DNA of 64,000 nucleotides from Porodaedalea pini. Lineage: Eukaryota; Basidiomycota; Agaricomycetes; Hymenochaetales; Hymenochaetaceae. The stretch is taken from the NCBI GenBank assembly GCA_002794775.1, contig NBAY01000011.1, forward strand, positions 558,001 to 622,000, written 5' to 3'. Positions within the stretch are counted from its first letter, which is position 1. Each line of letters begins with the position of its first letter. This document shows, one piece after another, positions 10,762-21,818 of this stretch. The notes under the pieces are model-generated. The model ran no database searches, was not told the origin of the DNA, and was given only the letters and a program-made list of their open reading frames with translations. The translations under genes and the position numbers were made by a program.

Positions 10762-12129
10762 ATGTCTTCATCAGATTTACCTCCTCTACCTTCCTCCGGG
10801 AAGTATATACAATCCATACGAGAATCGTGCCATGCTCTCAGAACGGCATCGAATATCAAAGTGAGTTTTACACATTTATATGCTTGAAACTGACTTAACA
10901 TGCAGTAAGCTAGATTGAGCGCGGGTCGATCGAGAGGCTTCTTTTATCGCCCTCGTTTACAGATAGCTTTCAGCGCGTATCTAAAGCGCACGGGCTCGCA
11001 TTCCCACTGCAATTCCCTTCGGTTATCTCCGAGCTCAATCTCATCGCCACGCTCTCCTTGCTTAATTTCGGTTCTGGATACAGAGTACCGCTGCACGAGC
11101 AGACAGGCCGCGGCGCATGGGACAACATACGCGCTCTACTATTCTCGCTGTACATTGCTGCCACATCCCGTGCAGATGCAGACTACTTGTCCGCAAAGGG
11201 GATGCAGGCTATCGGTTCGCACACGGTCGCGGAGCAGATGCGTGTGAGTGTGCATGTCGAAAAACCGCATGAGAGCATTCCAGGCGTTACCGTCGGAGAG
11301 CTCGGTGGTCCTATGCATGAGCTCGTGCAACTCATTACCCACACGCTCAATGAGACGGGCGATATACTCGTCAAGACGGGATACCCTGATCTGGGCTCAT
11401 TTGTCCTGGAAGCACTGAAGAATGGCGAGAAGGTTGCGAAAGGCGGATTCCCTGACATCGATATAGTCCTCGAACAGGTCGTGAAGGCAATACCTGGTTT
11501 CCGGGATATGACGGTCGTGAATGGACAACGTGGGTAAATCGCATATTTCGGAGCCGGTAGAGTCTGAGGTACAGCTTAATACAGCGGTGTATTGCTTCAA
11601 GAAGGCTTTATTCCTGCTCTGTGCAATTGAGATTCGATTCGGATCGACAGATCCTTCATCGATTCCCGTTCCCAGGACCTCTTCTCTCCCAGTGTTTTCT
11701 GACAACGTTTTGCCTTCTATGCTCATTCATCTGGGCATATTGGACTTGTCTGCGGCATCGGATTCCCTTTCTTCCTTATTTCAAGACCGCTCAGCAGACC
11801 TGCAGAAACTGCTCTCGAAGGCGGAGCCTACATCTGAGGTAGTTGCAAGGCTTCCCAAGGAGCCGCCCGCAGACGGGCCCGTGCTCAGCATTGAGCAGGC
11901 GTACATTCTTCGAGCAGCGGCCATTGATGCATGCGAAGTGATTTTTGAGGTCGCGCATTCCATCGAATCTCCTGTCATCGAGGCCGCAGGTGCTCCGGCG
12001 AGTGCGCAGGAGTGGATGAAGAAAATGACGTTGCAGAACATCGACATGTGGTTATGGGCCGTAGCAAAGGACAGACCAGATTACAGGCGTCTGGAACGGT
12101 TTTCACTGAGGCAAACAGTGATGTTTTAG
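10762..12129 (+). CDS. QNG1: Queuosine 5'-phosphate N-glycosylase/hydrolase family (DUF2419)
   Basis: Qng1 (human C9orf64) releases queuine base from queuosine 5'-phosphate, letting eukaryotes salvage queuine for tRNA wobble modification. Three exons: 10762-10860, 10914-11529 and 11585-12129, total 419 residues. Seen: an N-terminal helix with SIRESCHALRTASNIK, then a segment ending in LNFGSGYRVPLH (matching the LNFSFW region of the human protein), LNETGDILVKTGYPDLGSF, a segment with FRDMTVVNGQ followed across the intron by VYCFKKALFLL, FSDNVLPSMLIHLGIL, and near the end IDMWLWAVAKD. The order of these blocks matches human Qng1. No signal peptide; cytosolic. Fungi generally cannot make queuine, so substrate must come from diet or symbiotic bacteria. 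Confidence 0.88.
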
Positions 12130-12380
12130 TGTATGTCCATGTCAGGGGTTTTATCGAGTAATGAAATAGCTATGCTTCTGTTATAAATTCCTAGATCATT
12201 AATATTGGTTTGAAATTTCAAAGGACCACAGCGGACTTTCAATCTGAGCCTGAATCTCGAATCTCGATCGACGCGTCAGAGCACGTGAATATCCTTGCTT
12301 GTCCCCATCTAAGGCGTGCCTAGTATGCTCGCGTCATAATAAGGACTCCTTGACTCTTACCACCATCTCAGCTATACCAC

Positions 12381-14065
12381 ATGAGCTCGCCAGTGGCATC
12401 GTCGCATTCGCGTATGTCAGTAGATGGCACCGGAGCACAGGCGCTTCCAACATTGACCACTTTCTTGCGAGACGTCCCGCCGCAACTGACTGCGCTCCTT
12501 GCGGAACTGGGTCCATATATCGCTTCTGTACGCAAACTTGCTGAGGCCGCAAGCTGGAAATCCGAATATGCAGACAGTTGGCTCCTTTTGGGTTTATGGT
12601 GGGCGATATGCCTATTATCGGAATTTTCGCTCAGGTATTTGTTCAGTTACGACGGTTGTGCGTGTATCTTTTGAAAATGCTTTCACAGATACCTCCTGCT
12701 TATCATCGTAGCTGTCTTGTATGCGTATCTGTCTATCTCTCCCTTGCCAAAGTCTCGACCTCCAGTGACAGAACAGAGCTTACAAGCAACGGTGTGTGTT
12801 CATGCATGTCTTTATGTATCATTCTCTTTTTCTCAACTGTCTCAGGTCATCGACCTTTCTGTCATTGAGTCTCTGATGCCATCACTTCCTCATCCGTATC
12901 CTCTGCCGCTGAATGCCGTTACGCGCGCGCTTGCCATTCTTTATATTCCTTCCCTTGTTCTCACCTATATGGTCCGGCTTAAAATCCTCTTGGGAGTGTT
13001 CGGAACTATCCTGTTCGTGTGGAGAGCACGCTGGGCGGTCAATATTCGTGAAGCAGTATGGCGCAGTGCGTGGTTTCGACGTTGTCTTGCTCGTGCATGG
13101 GCATTATTATCCGGCCAACCTTCTCAACCTGTCGTGCTGTCAACATCGTCCTTGCTACAGACGTCAGAGACGGAACACTCTGTGCGTTTTCTAGTCACCG
13201 TCTACGAAAATCAGCGCTGGTGGGTCGGTTTGGACTGGACGGCAGCTTTACTTCCAGGCGAACGGCCGTCATGGTGCTCTGCTACTCTGGAACCTATGTC
13301 TCCCCCTAGCGCGTTCACCCTGCCCGCTTCGACATGTGTCTTTATAGGAGATGGAAAGGGCGGACTCGTCAAGCGAACGGCATCATGGACTTGGGATGAA
13401 GGCGAATGGAAGGTCTCGGTAATGAGGGAGTTGGGCCTGAAGAGGATAGAAAAGGAGCTTCCAGAGTTGAGAGACGACACGACAATGCACGCGAATCGGG
13501 TGGATAGAGCGAAGCAGAAGGTACACGAGGCTGGTCAGAAATTGAAAACGTATCGCGATGGCGAGAGCAAGGATGCCGACACACTTGAAGGAGATGACGC
13601 GTATAGTGCCGATGCTGACTCTAGTCTGCAGGAAGTGGATCCGGACGAGCAAACCACAGACAATGAAGGTTGGGTTTATGGTGACAACAAATGGAAAACC
13701 GCCAGTAGTAGCGCCGGTTTAGGGAAGGTGCGCCACTGAAGTTATCTATAGCATTGCTCTAGGAAAGTCTCATCCTTTATTTGTAGTACACGCGCTTCAG
13801 GAAATGGACAAGGATAGCTCGGCTGACAGAGCTTGTTGAGCCAGCTTCAGCAGAGGAAGCGCATAGCCACGCATCTGAACAGCGAGAGGCTGTAACTTCT
13901 GCAGCTAAGGAGAGAGTGTCAAGGGCCGGAAGTGTGAGCAGACGATCACTAGACGACAGTCGACGCTCTCTTGACGAACAACACGACTTCGACGACGATC
14001 ATGAGCGTACTGGGCTACGGAAACGGCTGAAGGCAGTGATTCGTAAGACAGCTGCGAATGCATAA
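12381..14065 (+). CDS. Peroxin with dysferlin (DysF) domain, Pex24/Pex30 type
   Basis: Pex24/28/30-32 proteins are ER/peroxisome membrane proteins that regulate peroxisome number and ER contact. Four exons: 12381-12634, 12689-12791, 12846-13727 and 13787-14065, total 505 residues. Seen: hydrophobic helices near residues 70-110 and a second pair near 130-175 (membrane-shaping region), then the DysF pair: FLVTVYENQRWWVGLDW with the following WTWDEGEWKV, and the C-terminal half DNEGWVYGDNKWK continuing across the last intron into YTRFRKWTRIARL. A basic/acidic tail follows. The assignment to one of the paralogues (24, 30, 31, 32) cannot be made without alignment. All splice sites are in phase; reading through the last intron would stop after three codons. 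Confidence 0.88.
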
Positions 14066-14200
14066 TCTGAGATTTTCTTTCTTCCTCTGCATCACTAACT
14101 GTAACAATTAATTGCTACTATTCTCACATAGTGTATTGTGTTTCCTAGACATGCTTTTGTACTTCAGATGGGCCAGAGTACTAGTGCCACCACTGACGAA

Positions 14201-14208
14201 TATAAAAG
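14201..14208 (+). promoter_or_regulatory. TATA box of the GEN1-like gene
   Basis: TATAAAAG lies 77 bases before the XPG-family ATG at 14285, inside the short (219 bp) gap behind the peroxin stop codon. Confidence 0.6.
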
Positions 14209-14284
14209 GGTGACTGATTGTGACAGGTTGCGTCTGCCGCGATTCTGACCTCTTCTTTTCCTCACGTTATCATAACATCAATTA

Positions 14285-17200
14285 ATGGGCGTCACCGGGT
14301 TGTGGAATGTGTGTAAAGATATCGAATGTTAGATGCTGACGCTCTAACAAGTTCCTCGACAGATTCTTGCCCCAGCTGGAACATCGCGCTCGCTCACCAA
14401 GCTCGCCGTGGACGCCTTTGAGCGCAACACATCTGGCAAGCGCGCCTACCGAGTCGGCATTGACGCTTCCATCTGGTATAAACATGCAACTTACAGCAAA
14501 GAAGGAGAGAATCCAGAGCTGCGCTTGCTCTTCTTTCGTGAGCAATCTGACACATAAACCTGAGTAGCTCGCTTACTGTCAGAGTTACTGTTGTGCGTAG
14601 GCGTCAAGGACCTTGCGCGACTTCCGCTCCTCCCGCTTTTCGTCTTCGATGGGCAGAGCCGCCCAAAGGTCAAGCGAGGCAGCAAGATGGGTAAATCTGG
14701 CTCGCATAACTTAATGCGGAATATGAAGACACTGCTGGACGTCTTTGGCATCGAATGGCGCGAGGCGGAGGGCGAAGCTGAGGCCGAGCTTGCCTTTTTG
14801 AACCAAGTGGGTGTCATTGACGCTATCATGACTGACGATGTGGACGCATTTCTCTTCGGAGCTACTACCATTATACGAAAGTGCGTGTGCTCAACTTGCT
14901 TTCCCGGTGGACGCATTTAACTATCCCCCTTAACGATTAATTCAGTCCAAGTATGCGCTTGTCTGGTAACAAGTCTAATCCTGCTCTCAATTTGGATGGA
15001 AAGGCAAGCAAACATCACGTCATGGAGTTCAAATCCGAGGCTCTGCGATCGCATCCTCAAATTGGGATGACGCAGGGCGGAATGATTTTGTTTGCACTCT
15101 TGACGGGTGGAGACTACGATAAGGTCGGTACTTTGGTTTTCCTGTCGGTAAAATGAATTAAAAGTATCTGATATAGGGCGTGGACAAAATCGGGAAATCT
15201 ACTGCTCATGCTCTTGCTCGCTGTGGTTTTGGCGATGAACTCTATGCTGCCGTGTTGAACCGTGAGCATGTTAGTCTTCACAATTTCCTGCCTGCTTGGA
15301 GACATAGGGTCAATACCGAACTTCGAGAGAACAGGCAAGGCTATTTGAAGAGGTCTTCGCCTGGACTCTGCCTTCCGGATGCTTTTCCAAACCTCGAGCT
15401 GCTCGACAAATACGTGAAGCCTGCAAGAAGAGAGAGAGGCATTCAGGGAGTGTGGAAAAACAAGGAACTTAGTCTTCCTCGGGCAGCGAGCTTTTGCGAG
15501 AAGTTTTTTGAATGGGGCACGCGCACTTTGATAGTCAAGCGCTTCCGGGACCTTCTCTGGGAAGCAAGCATCCTCCGCGTCCTGCGCCGCGCCGCTTTGG
15601 AGCAGGACAAGAAAGAGGTTGACAGGCGGTATGAATCTGGTATACAAGATAGGAGAATCCGAGATTGCCAAAGACCAGACACACACGAGACGGTGGGCAC
15701 CTCTATTTCACTCATTCCTCGATACTTGAATCCGGGCAAGGTGGATCACGACGCCGACCGGATAAGCGCGGCATTTGTCAACAAAGGACCGTCTGTATCT
15801 ACCAAACCGCAGGCAGCGGACGACCCAAAGTCATTCATCCTAAAGATTCACTCCGAGCGGCGTCATGTGTCAACGGACAGGTCACTCGAATACCGGATAG
15901 AAGTGGACCCGGCAAAGCTCGTCGAACTGACCTGTTCTGGCATTAAAGAGACGCGTATGGATAAAGGTCTCACGGCAACAACTGCTGATGACGCAGGCGG
16001 CGATGCAGAAGAAAGTAATGATGAAGAAAGTACTGGAAGAAAGGCAAGGACAAAGACTATAAAATCACCCCCTGATCCTCTCAGCACGTTCAGGATGTGG
16101 TGCCCGGCCGCGATGCTCTGGCGTGTCGCTCCACGGCTTGTTGAGGAGTACGAGTTCGCGCAAGAGAAGAAACGGAAGACAACGCGGAAGGCATCTGGTG
16201 CTCGAGGGACCACGTCTCGGAAGGGAAAGGGAAAGCGTCAGGCGGTTGACCCGGACAGCGAGACGGAGACGAGCGCAGATGATGATATGGTTGTTCCGCG
16301 TCCATCGCCGCAGAAGAAAAGAAAAGCTGCGGCTAATCAGGACACTCAAGACGTTGGCAGTAGGGCTGTACCCATTCGTCCTAGTGGCAACAATCTCTCT
16401 CGGGATTCCCAACCCATTCCCTTGAAGACGGCAGTCCGAAAAACGCCTCGTGCGAATTCGCTGCATGCTCCGCACCAGGACCCTCATAGCCAGACGAGCT
16501 CTGCTTCCTTCACCTCCATCTCTACTCCGCCAATGACTCCTTTGGCTACTGCCCGCCTGGCACGGCAGGCTCCCAGTACGACTTGTCCCTCTCTTCCTGT
16601 ATCCCGAAGTTCATCATCTGAAATTTCGTCTCGACGCCGACGCACTACATTGCAAGTCTCACGTACGTCTGGTGACGACTGGGATGCAAACGAAACATCA
16701 TCATTGTTTCTTTTTTCAATCCCGGATCCGTGCGATCCTGACCTTATAGATCGAGCAGATTTACGTGATCAAGGACAAGAGCCGGTCTTCAGATGGGCTG
16801 ATCTTTCTTCGGATGCTGCGCGCGAGCCTAGTTGTGATGACGATGACGATGATTTCAAGTCTGGTGACGATGAAATGGACCGCTTTTTTCAACACAACTT
16901 CATGCGTAAGGCTCAGGAGACAAATGAGAGCTTTAAGCTTCGGACGAAGGGCGACGCTACTAGTTCATACGAGTTGAGCAAGGGAAAGGCTCGAGTCGTC
17001 GGTCGCAGCTCTTCAACTTCCAGCAACGTGCTGACGAAAGTAGCGTCCAAGTTAGCCTTCCCGAATTCGTCAAGAGTCGAGGGTACTGAGCATTATCAAT
17101 CCTCAGCGCTGTTGGAGTCTAACTCTTCTGAGCCGGAGAAAAGCGGACCGCTCTTCCTCCCGTCTCCGTCTTCGCCCACTTTTTCAGAATTCCCAACTTC

Positions 17201-17378
17201 ACAGGCGAGACCTCACTTGTCAAGGTTTACTTCAGAGGGCCCCGATGTCATCGACCTCGACTCGTCCGATGATGATGGTTATGCATTCTTCGGCTCCTCA
17301 CAGGCTCTTCCGCCAAGTAGTGCATCTTCATCCAGTCCTATCTCATCCCAAGGGCGGTACCGGGAGTATTATGGATGA
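14285..17378 (+). CDS. XPG/Rad2-family structure-specific endonuclease, GEN1/Yen1-like
   Basis: GEN1/Yen1 enzymes cut Holliday junctions and flaps in the nucleus. Five exons (14285-14308, 14363-14537, 14601-14880, 14946-15123, 15177-17378), 952 residues. Seen: XPG-N start MGVTGLWNILAPAG with VGIDASIW; PLFVFDGQSRPKVKRG; XPG-I core EAEGEAEAELAFLN and IMTDDVDAFLFGA, which carry the catalytic carboxylates; then the H2TH-like TGGDYDKGVDKIGKSTAHALA. After residue about 450 the protein is long, low-complexity and Ser-rich, with basic clusters (KKRKAA) suited to nuclear import, acidic runs (DDDDDDFKSGDDE) and an LDSSDDD motif near the C-terminus that resembles a SUMO-interacting motif. The MGV start rather than MGI and the long tail favour GEN1/Yen1 over FEN1. 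Exact orthology is inferred. Confidence 0.85.
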
Positions 17379-17828
17379 AGTCTCGCCAGCGGCTCACAGA
17401 TCTCAATGCTTGACGACGATGTGGTCGATCTATCCTAACATATACCTCGGGGGTTTCTTACATACTCTACCGTTACTAACTTCCTGCTTAACAGCCCTCT
17501 TAAGTTGCTTCTAATTTACGTCTATTTCCGAATACTTCTACTTGCTTTGTTCATATCGCAGCAGTCTTTGGTTTTCTGCAGCTCATCTACTCCAACGTTA
17601 CCCTTTCCATTTGACTTCTGTCTACTAATATACCGTTTTTGTTTTGTGGGCAGTGTTTCGCTGTTTAGCCTAGCCTTCCACGCTTGCTCAAAGGTTGTAT
17701 GTGGGTCCTTATCCTCCCGGCTTTTAAGTAGGATTTGCAATTCTACATTTAAGGATAGATACCTTCCTAATTAAGAAATCAATCAATTTTATTTTCTCGC
17801 CACGTCAAACTTCTGCAGAGGTCTCATC
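17379..17828. other. 3' flank of GEN1-like gene and promoter of AIM41
   Basis: 450 bases, T-rich on the plus strand. A 89-codon open frame (17505-17774) is made of hydrophobic T-rich codons typical of an untranslated region and is not accepted as a gene. Confidence 0.45.
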
Positions 17829-18678
17829 ATGGAAATGCTGAGGAACAGGACAGTCAAGCTTTCTGTTTCGATTAGCAGATCATTAAGAGCCCACTCTTAT
17901 CCTAAAGGGCCTGCTGCTTTCCTCCAGTTCCGAGCTGTAACATCTGCGACAGGCAGTAAGGACGGTGAGCGAATGCACAGAGAGACCAGTTTGACTCGGC
18001 GCTGAAATCTTCCGTCTTAGATCAACGCAAACGTTTGACTACCGAGCTTAAAAATGCGATGAAGGTCCACAATCTTTCTTAGCTTTTACATGACTTTTTC
18101 TTTTCACTGAGACTCGCCGCTGCTTTCCAGTCTAAAAATACCTTTGCCTCGACGGTCTTGCGGGTATTGTTCTCCCCTGATGAGAAAAGTGCGAAACGTC
18201 TGATATAATTTACAGTCAGTTCTGGCAGATGTGTATTCGGCGGACAAGAACCCGTCAGGTCCCATCTCCAGCTCGCAAATAACATCCATTCTCAGGAAAG
18301 CCATTGCCCGCCGTGTCAGTAAACAATTTTTTGAGTGTATCATCTAATCTTATGGCTGTGATAAAATTCAATTTGTAGACGGATTCAGCGGCACAATTCA
18401 TAGCCGCTTCGCGTCCAGAACTTGCCGAAGCGGAGAAGCGCGAAATCGATTTTTTAGCGACGCTGCTCCCGCCTTCCATGTCTGAATCCGACATAGACAC
18501 AATTTTGCATAAGCTAGCTGCCGAACAGAATCTCATGGCACCTGGAATAGATCCAAACCGCGCGATGGGCATGCTACTCAAGGTGTTCTTCGGACAAGTC
18601 GACAGGGCTCTCGTCGACGGCCAGTTGGTCAAACAGCGCGCGCAGGCGATGTTTGATAGCAGCAGCCAGCGAAAGTGA
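17829..18678 (+). CDS. AIM41: Aim41-like mitochondrial protein, YqeY domain
   Basis: YqeY-domain proteins are related to the tRNA-binding tail of GatB amidotransferase; yeast Aim41 is mitochondrial and its exact role is unclear. Five exons: 17829-17964, 18021-18064, 18131-18163, 18216-18314, 18379-18678, giving 203 residues, as usual for the family. Seen: a basic, Ser-rich N-terminus with few acids (mitochondrial presequence), RLTTELKNAMK followed by SKNTFASTVLR, SVLADVYSADKNPSGP, the KREIDFLATLLPPSMSE segment, and a Gly-Met-rich loop (RAMGMLLKVFFG). Every exon boundary is in phase. It converges on HRD1 with only 86 bases between the stop codons. Confidence 0.88.
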
Positions 18679-18764
18679 TTCGGGTACCGACAATTTTAGG
18701 ACAGTTATGGAGTAATATTGCTTTACAATACAAACAGCATATTCATCAGCTCGGTGGTCAGACA

Positions 18765-21578
18765 TTAAGCTCCGGTTTCAACAGGCGGAGGAGGTTGAGA
18801 CTCGCCGGCCCCGGGTCTGTCTTCAATGGACTCCTGACCCAGCATCGAAGAAGGTTCTTCTGAAGCATTTTGAGGCCCTTCCACCGCAGGGCTGTCTACA
18901 TTCAGCGAAGAGTCTTGGGAAGTTGATGCTGTCGCGGATGGTGCACTGCTCCTCGGCAAGATACTCCGACATCTCAGAAGGTCCATCGCACACCGTGCCG
19001 TCGTCGCCTGAACATTCTCCAAAACACGCAAGCGCTCGTCGATTGCTTCGCGCGTTAATTGGTCAAATATCTTAAGCTGCTCATCGGTCAGCGTAGGAGG
19101 AAGTTCCCGGAGGCCTTGTAGCCTGTTCAGTGCAAAAGTACGACCTGTCGCCGGATGTAAGGGGCGTGGCATGCTGGCAGTTGATCTCCCTAGTGGGAGT
19201 CTTGCAGGCATGCGTGTCAATGGTGGTGACGAAATATGCGGATCAAAGAGCGGAATAAGGGCAGGCGCTGGCGTTTGGCGGGGAGTATCCGATCCAGGGG
19301 TGTTATTGTTTGGACGCGAGGTTGCTGAAAAACTGTCATTCAAGCCCATTCCTATATTTCTTCCGTTAGACGCCGGTGCCTCTGACTGCACCGGCGCTTG
19401 ATCTGTCGGCGTTGCCGGACTCTGCCTATTGGTTAAGTTACTATTCGAAGGGTTCAGGCGCCGTAGAGCCGCTGTCGCTGCTGCTTCACGAGCGCTAGAT
19501 TGCAAGGAGGCTGTCGAAGACGAAGCAGCAGTCGTTGTAGTTCCGCCCACAAACACGCCCTCCTCGTCAGCATTCAGAGGCTGCTCAACTCCAGCTTCTA
19601 CATTTGGTGAGGCTATAATTGTCGGCGTAGGCACGGGTGCTTCGTTCTGCTGCGTGTTCGGCACTACATCGTTCGCATCTTCCGGAGCTTGTGGCCACGG
19701 GTGCCAAACGCCATCGGGCGCAAAGAACCCTGCGAACCGTTCGCCCTGGGCAGCGAATGGTCGAGGATAAGCGAGAGGCTGAACTAAAGCCGGTGGAAGT
19801 CCTTGCTGATTTGCCACTCCATTGCCATTGGGCTGTGGGGCCTGACCTGGCAGTGGAACAGGAGCAAATTGTCCGTGACCCACTGGTGGCATGCCTGCGG
19901 CTCCCATGATACGACCGATTAGTCCGCCGCGATTGCCCTGCTGACCGGGCTGCCATTGGAATTGCTGGGCAGGACCAGCACCATTAGGTGCCTGTGGAAC
20001 CGCTCCAGGCTGAACCTGAGGCGGGGCAGCTTGGCCGTTTGCACGGGTCGGCAGGTTACCTTCTAACACAGACCTGCGGCTATTGTAATTTGAGGGCGGG
20101 AGAAGTGAATATAAGCCCAGAGGTTGTATGAGTCATAATTCCAAAGATATGCGTACCAGGTTGGGCAACTTTGTTGACGTTCTAACCAAGAACGAAGACA
20201 ATAGAAATGGAATATATGTCCGCACGGGAGTTTTTTGGGAGTCGTATTCGGACCGTCCTGCGGCGCCGAAGCCTGAGCCTGTTCACCGGCGCCTTCAGTT
20301 GCCGGAGCTCCTGAAGGGTGAACCATTTCGTCGCGGCAGATGATACAGGTCCTATCGTTCATACTGCTTAGCTCCTCTTCCGTAGCATTCGGATAGCGCT
20401 CATCCATATTGCGGGTTGCGGTGCGATATCGAAGAAGGTCGCGGAAGCGCATGATGAATGAACGAGCCGTGATGTAAACATCTCGAACTATGTTCAACGG
20501 AAGGCCGTAGAATGTCAAAACGAGCATGAAGAAAGTCAAGTAGGTCACAAGCTTGAGGAAGTCTTGAGATAGCGCGGAGTATGCAGGTCAATAATTGATC
20601 ATTACAAAGTCGTTTCGGGCATACCTGTTGCTAACTCAACATAAAACACCAACATACTCTTATCCTCCCATGGAGGCGCGTTCTCTCCGCCTCTCAAAGA
20701 CGCACGCCTTAGATCGACAAGAGCAATGGCGTATTTCGCAACCGAGTTACCTAAACTAGCGAGTAGAATCCCGTACTGCGAAGATATGAACCTGTCAGTT
20801 GTCTTCTTATTTTCTTACTGCTTAGCTCACTTCACTGGCAAATAATACCGTGCCACCAACACCATGCGTGAGCATGTTCTCGACAGTGAGCAGAAAGACG
20901 ACGAGATCCGTCACCCAAAGCAAAGAAATGAGCGCATGGATGCGGATATGAAACAGCAAAGGAGGTCCGGGATATGGTCTTTGATCCATCTAAGTGAAAG
21001 TGAGCGGAGCTTGCCAGAGTTCGGAATAATAAGCGCTCGCATACCCATTCTATTCGATCTGATAGGAGCCAGTGGAAGCATTTTGTGAATAATAGAAGGC
21101 CGAACATAAGCGCGAACGGAATGTCGAACTCGTCCCGGAATATGGTGAACGCAAGAAGCGATTCTGTTACGAAGAACCACATTCGGTCATACAAGCGCTA
21201 AAGCGAGGCATCTTCAATATACTGACTGTAATACATTTGGCGAAAAAAAATAGAGACTTACTTCAACTTCCATGGGCCTCAATGGTCCGAAGAATACCTG
21301 CTGCAGCAGGCGCCCTACCAACAGTGCAAGAAGTACACCGAAGTTGGCGATAACCTAAGGAACAAGTCAGTGAGTGCGTACAGATGTTTAATACGTCCTG
21401 CACATACCACAACGGTGCCATTGCTCTTGGAAAGGTAGACTGCCACAGAGTAGAAGTTGCTATGCTTCTTGAGCGCATTCGCGACAACCGCAAGGACAGC
21501 ACCTATGGAGAGGCCGGTATACAAAAGAACACGATAAGACGCGACTGAGGACGCGTATTGCTGCAGTTGAATGGGCAT
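18765..21578 (-). CDS. HRD1: ERAD E3 ubiquitin-protein ligase Hrd1/synoviolin
   Basis: Multi-spanning ER ligase of ER-associated degradation; forms the retrotranslocation channel and ubiquitinates misfolded proteins. Seven exons on the minus strand (21578-21408, 21354-21262, 21197-21045, 20989-20831, 20775-20625, 20562-20157, 20079-18765), 815 residues. Seen: N-terminal helices with ANFGVLLALLVGRLLQQ and FFGPLRPMEVE, the cytosolic-facing DFLKLVTYLTFF helix, LPLNIVRDVY, then a RING-H2 finger: CIICRDEM, a 25-residue Pro/Ala insert, [25 protein letters not shown]. The last Cys of the RING is completed across the intron at 20156-20080. The tail (about 440 residues) is Gln/Pro/Ala-rich and disordered, ending Pro-rich. 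The ATG at 21578 (MPIQLQQ) is the first in frame. Confidence 0.95.
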
Positions 21579-21818
21579 CGTCGCGACTGACGATGGAGGT
21601 CTTTGAGACTGTCTAGCGTCCTGGCATGCCCGGCGCACTGCTGGCCATCCGAATGACACGTCTTCCACAAACACGTGGCAATTTGATCGGCGCTACGTAA
21701 TACGCGCACTAGTCTTAGACGCTCAAATTTAAACTGGGAAATTTTCATGCTGCTCCGGCTCTACATAAGGAGCGGCTTAAATATGCAGTTGCGACGATGG
21801 TCCATAAAATTTCACAAA

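Noticed and set aside
17505..17774. Plus-strand 89-codon hydrophobic frame.
   Set aside because: T-rich 3' untranslated sequence behind the GEN1-like gene; hydrophobic codons arise from T-richness.
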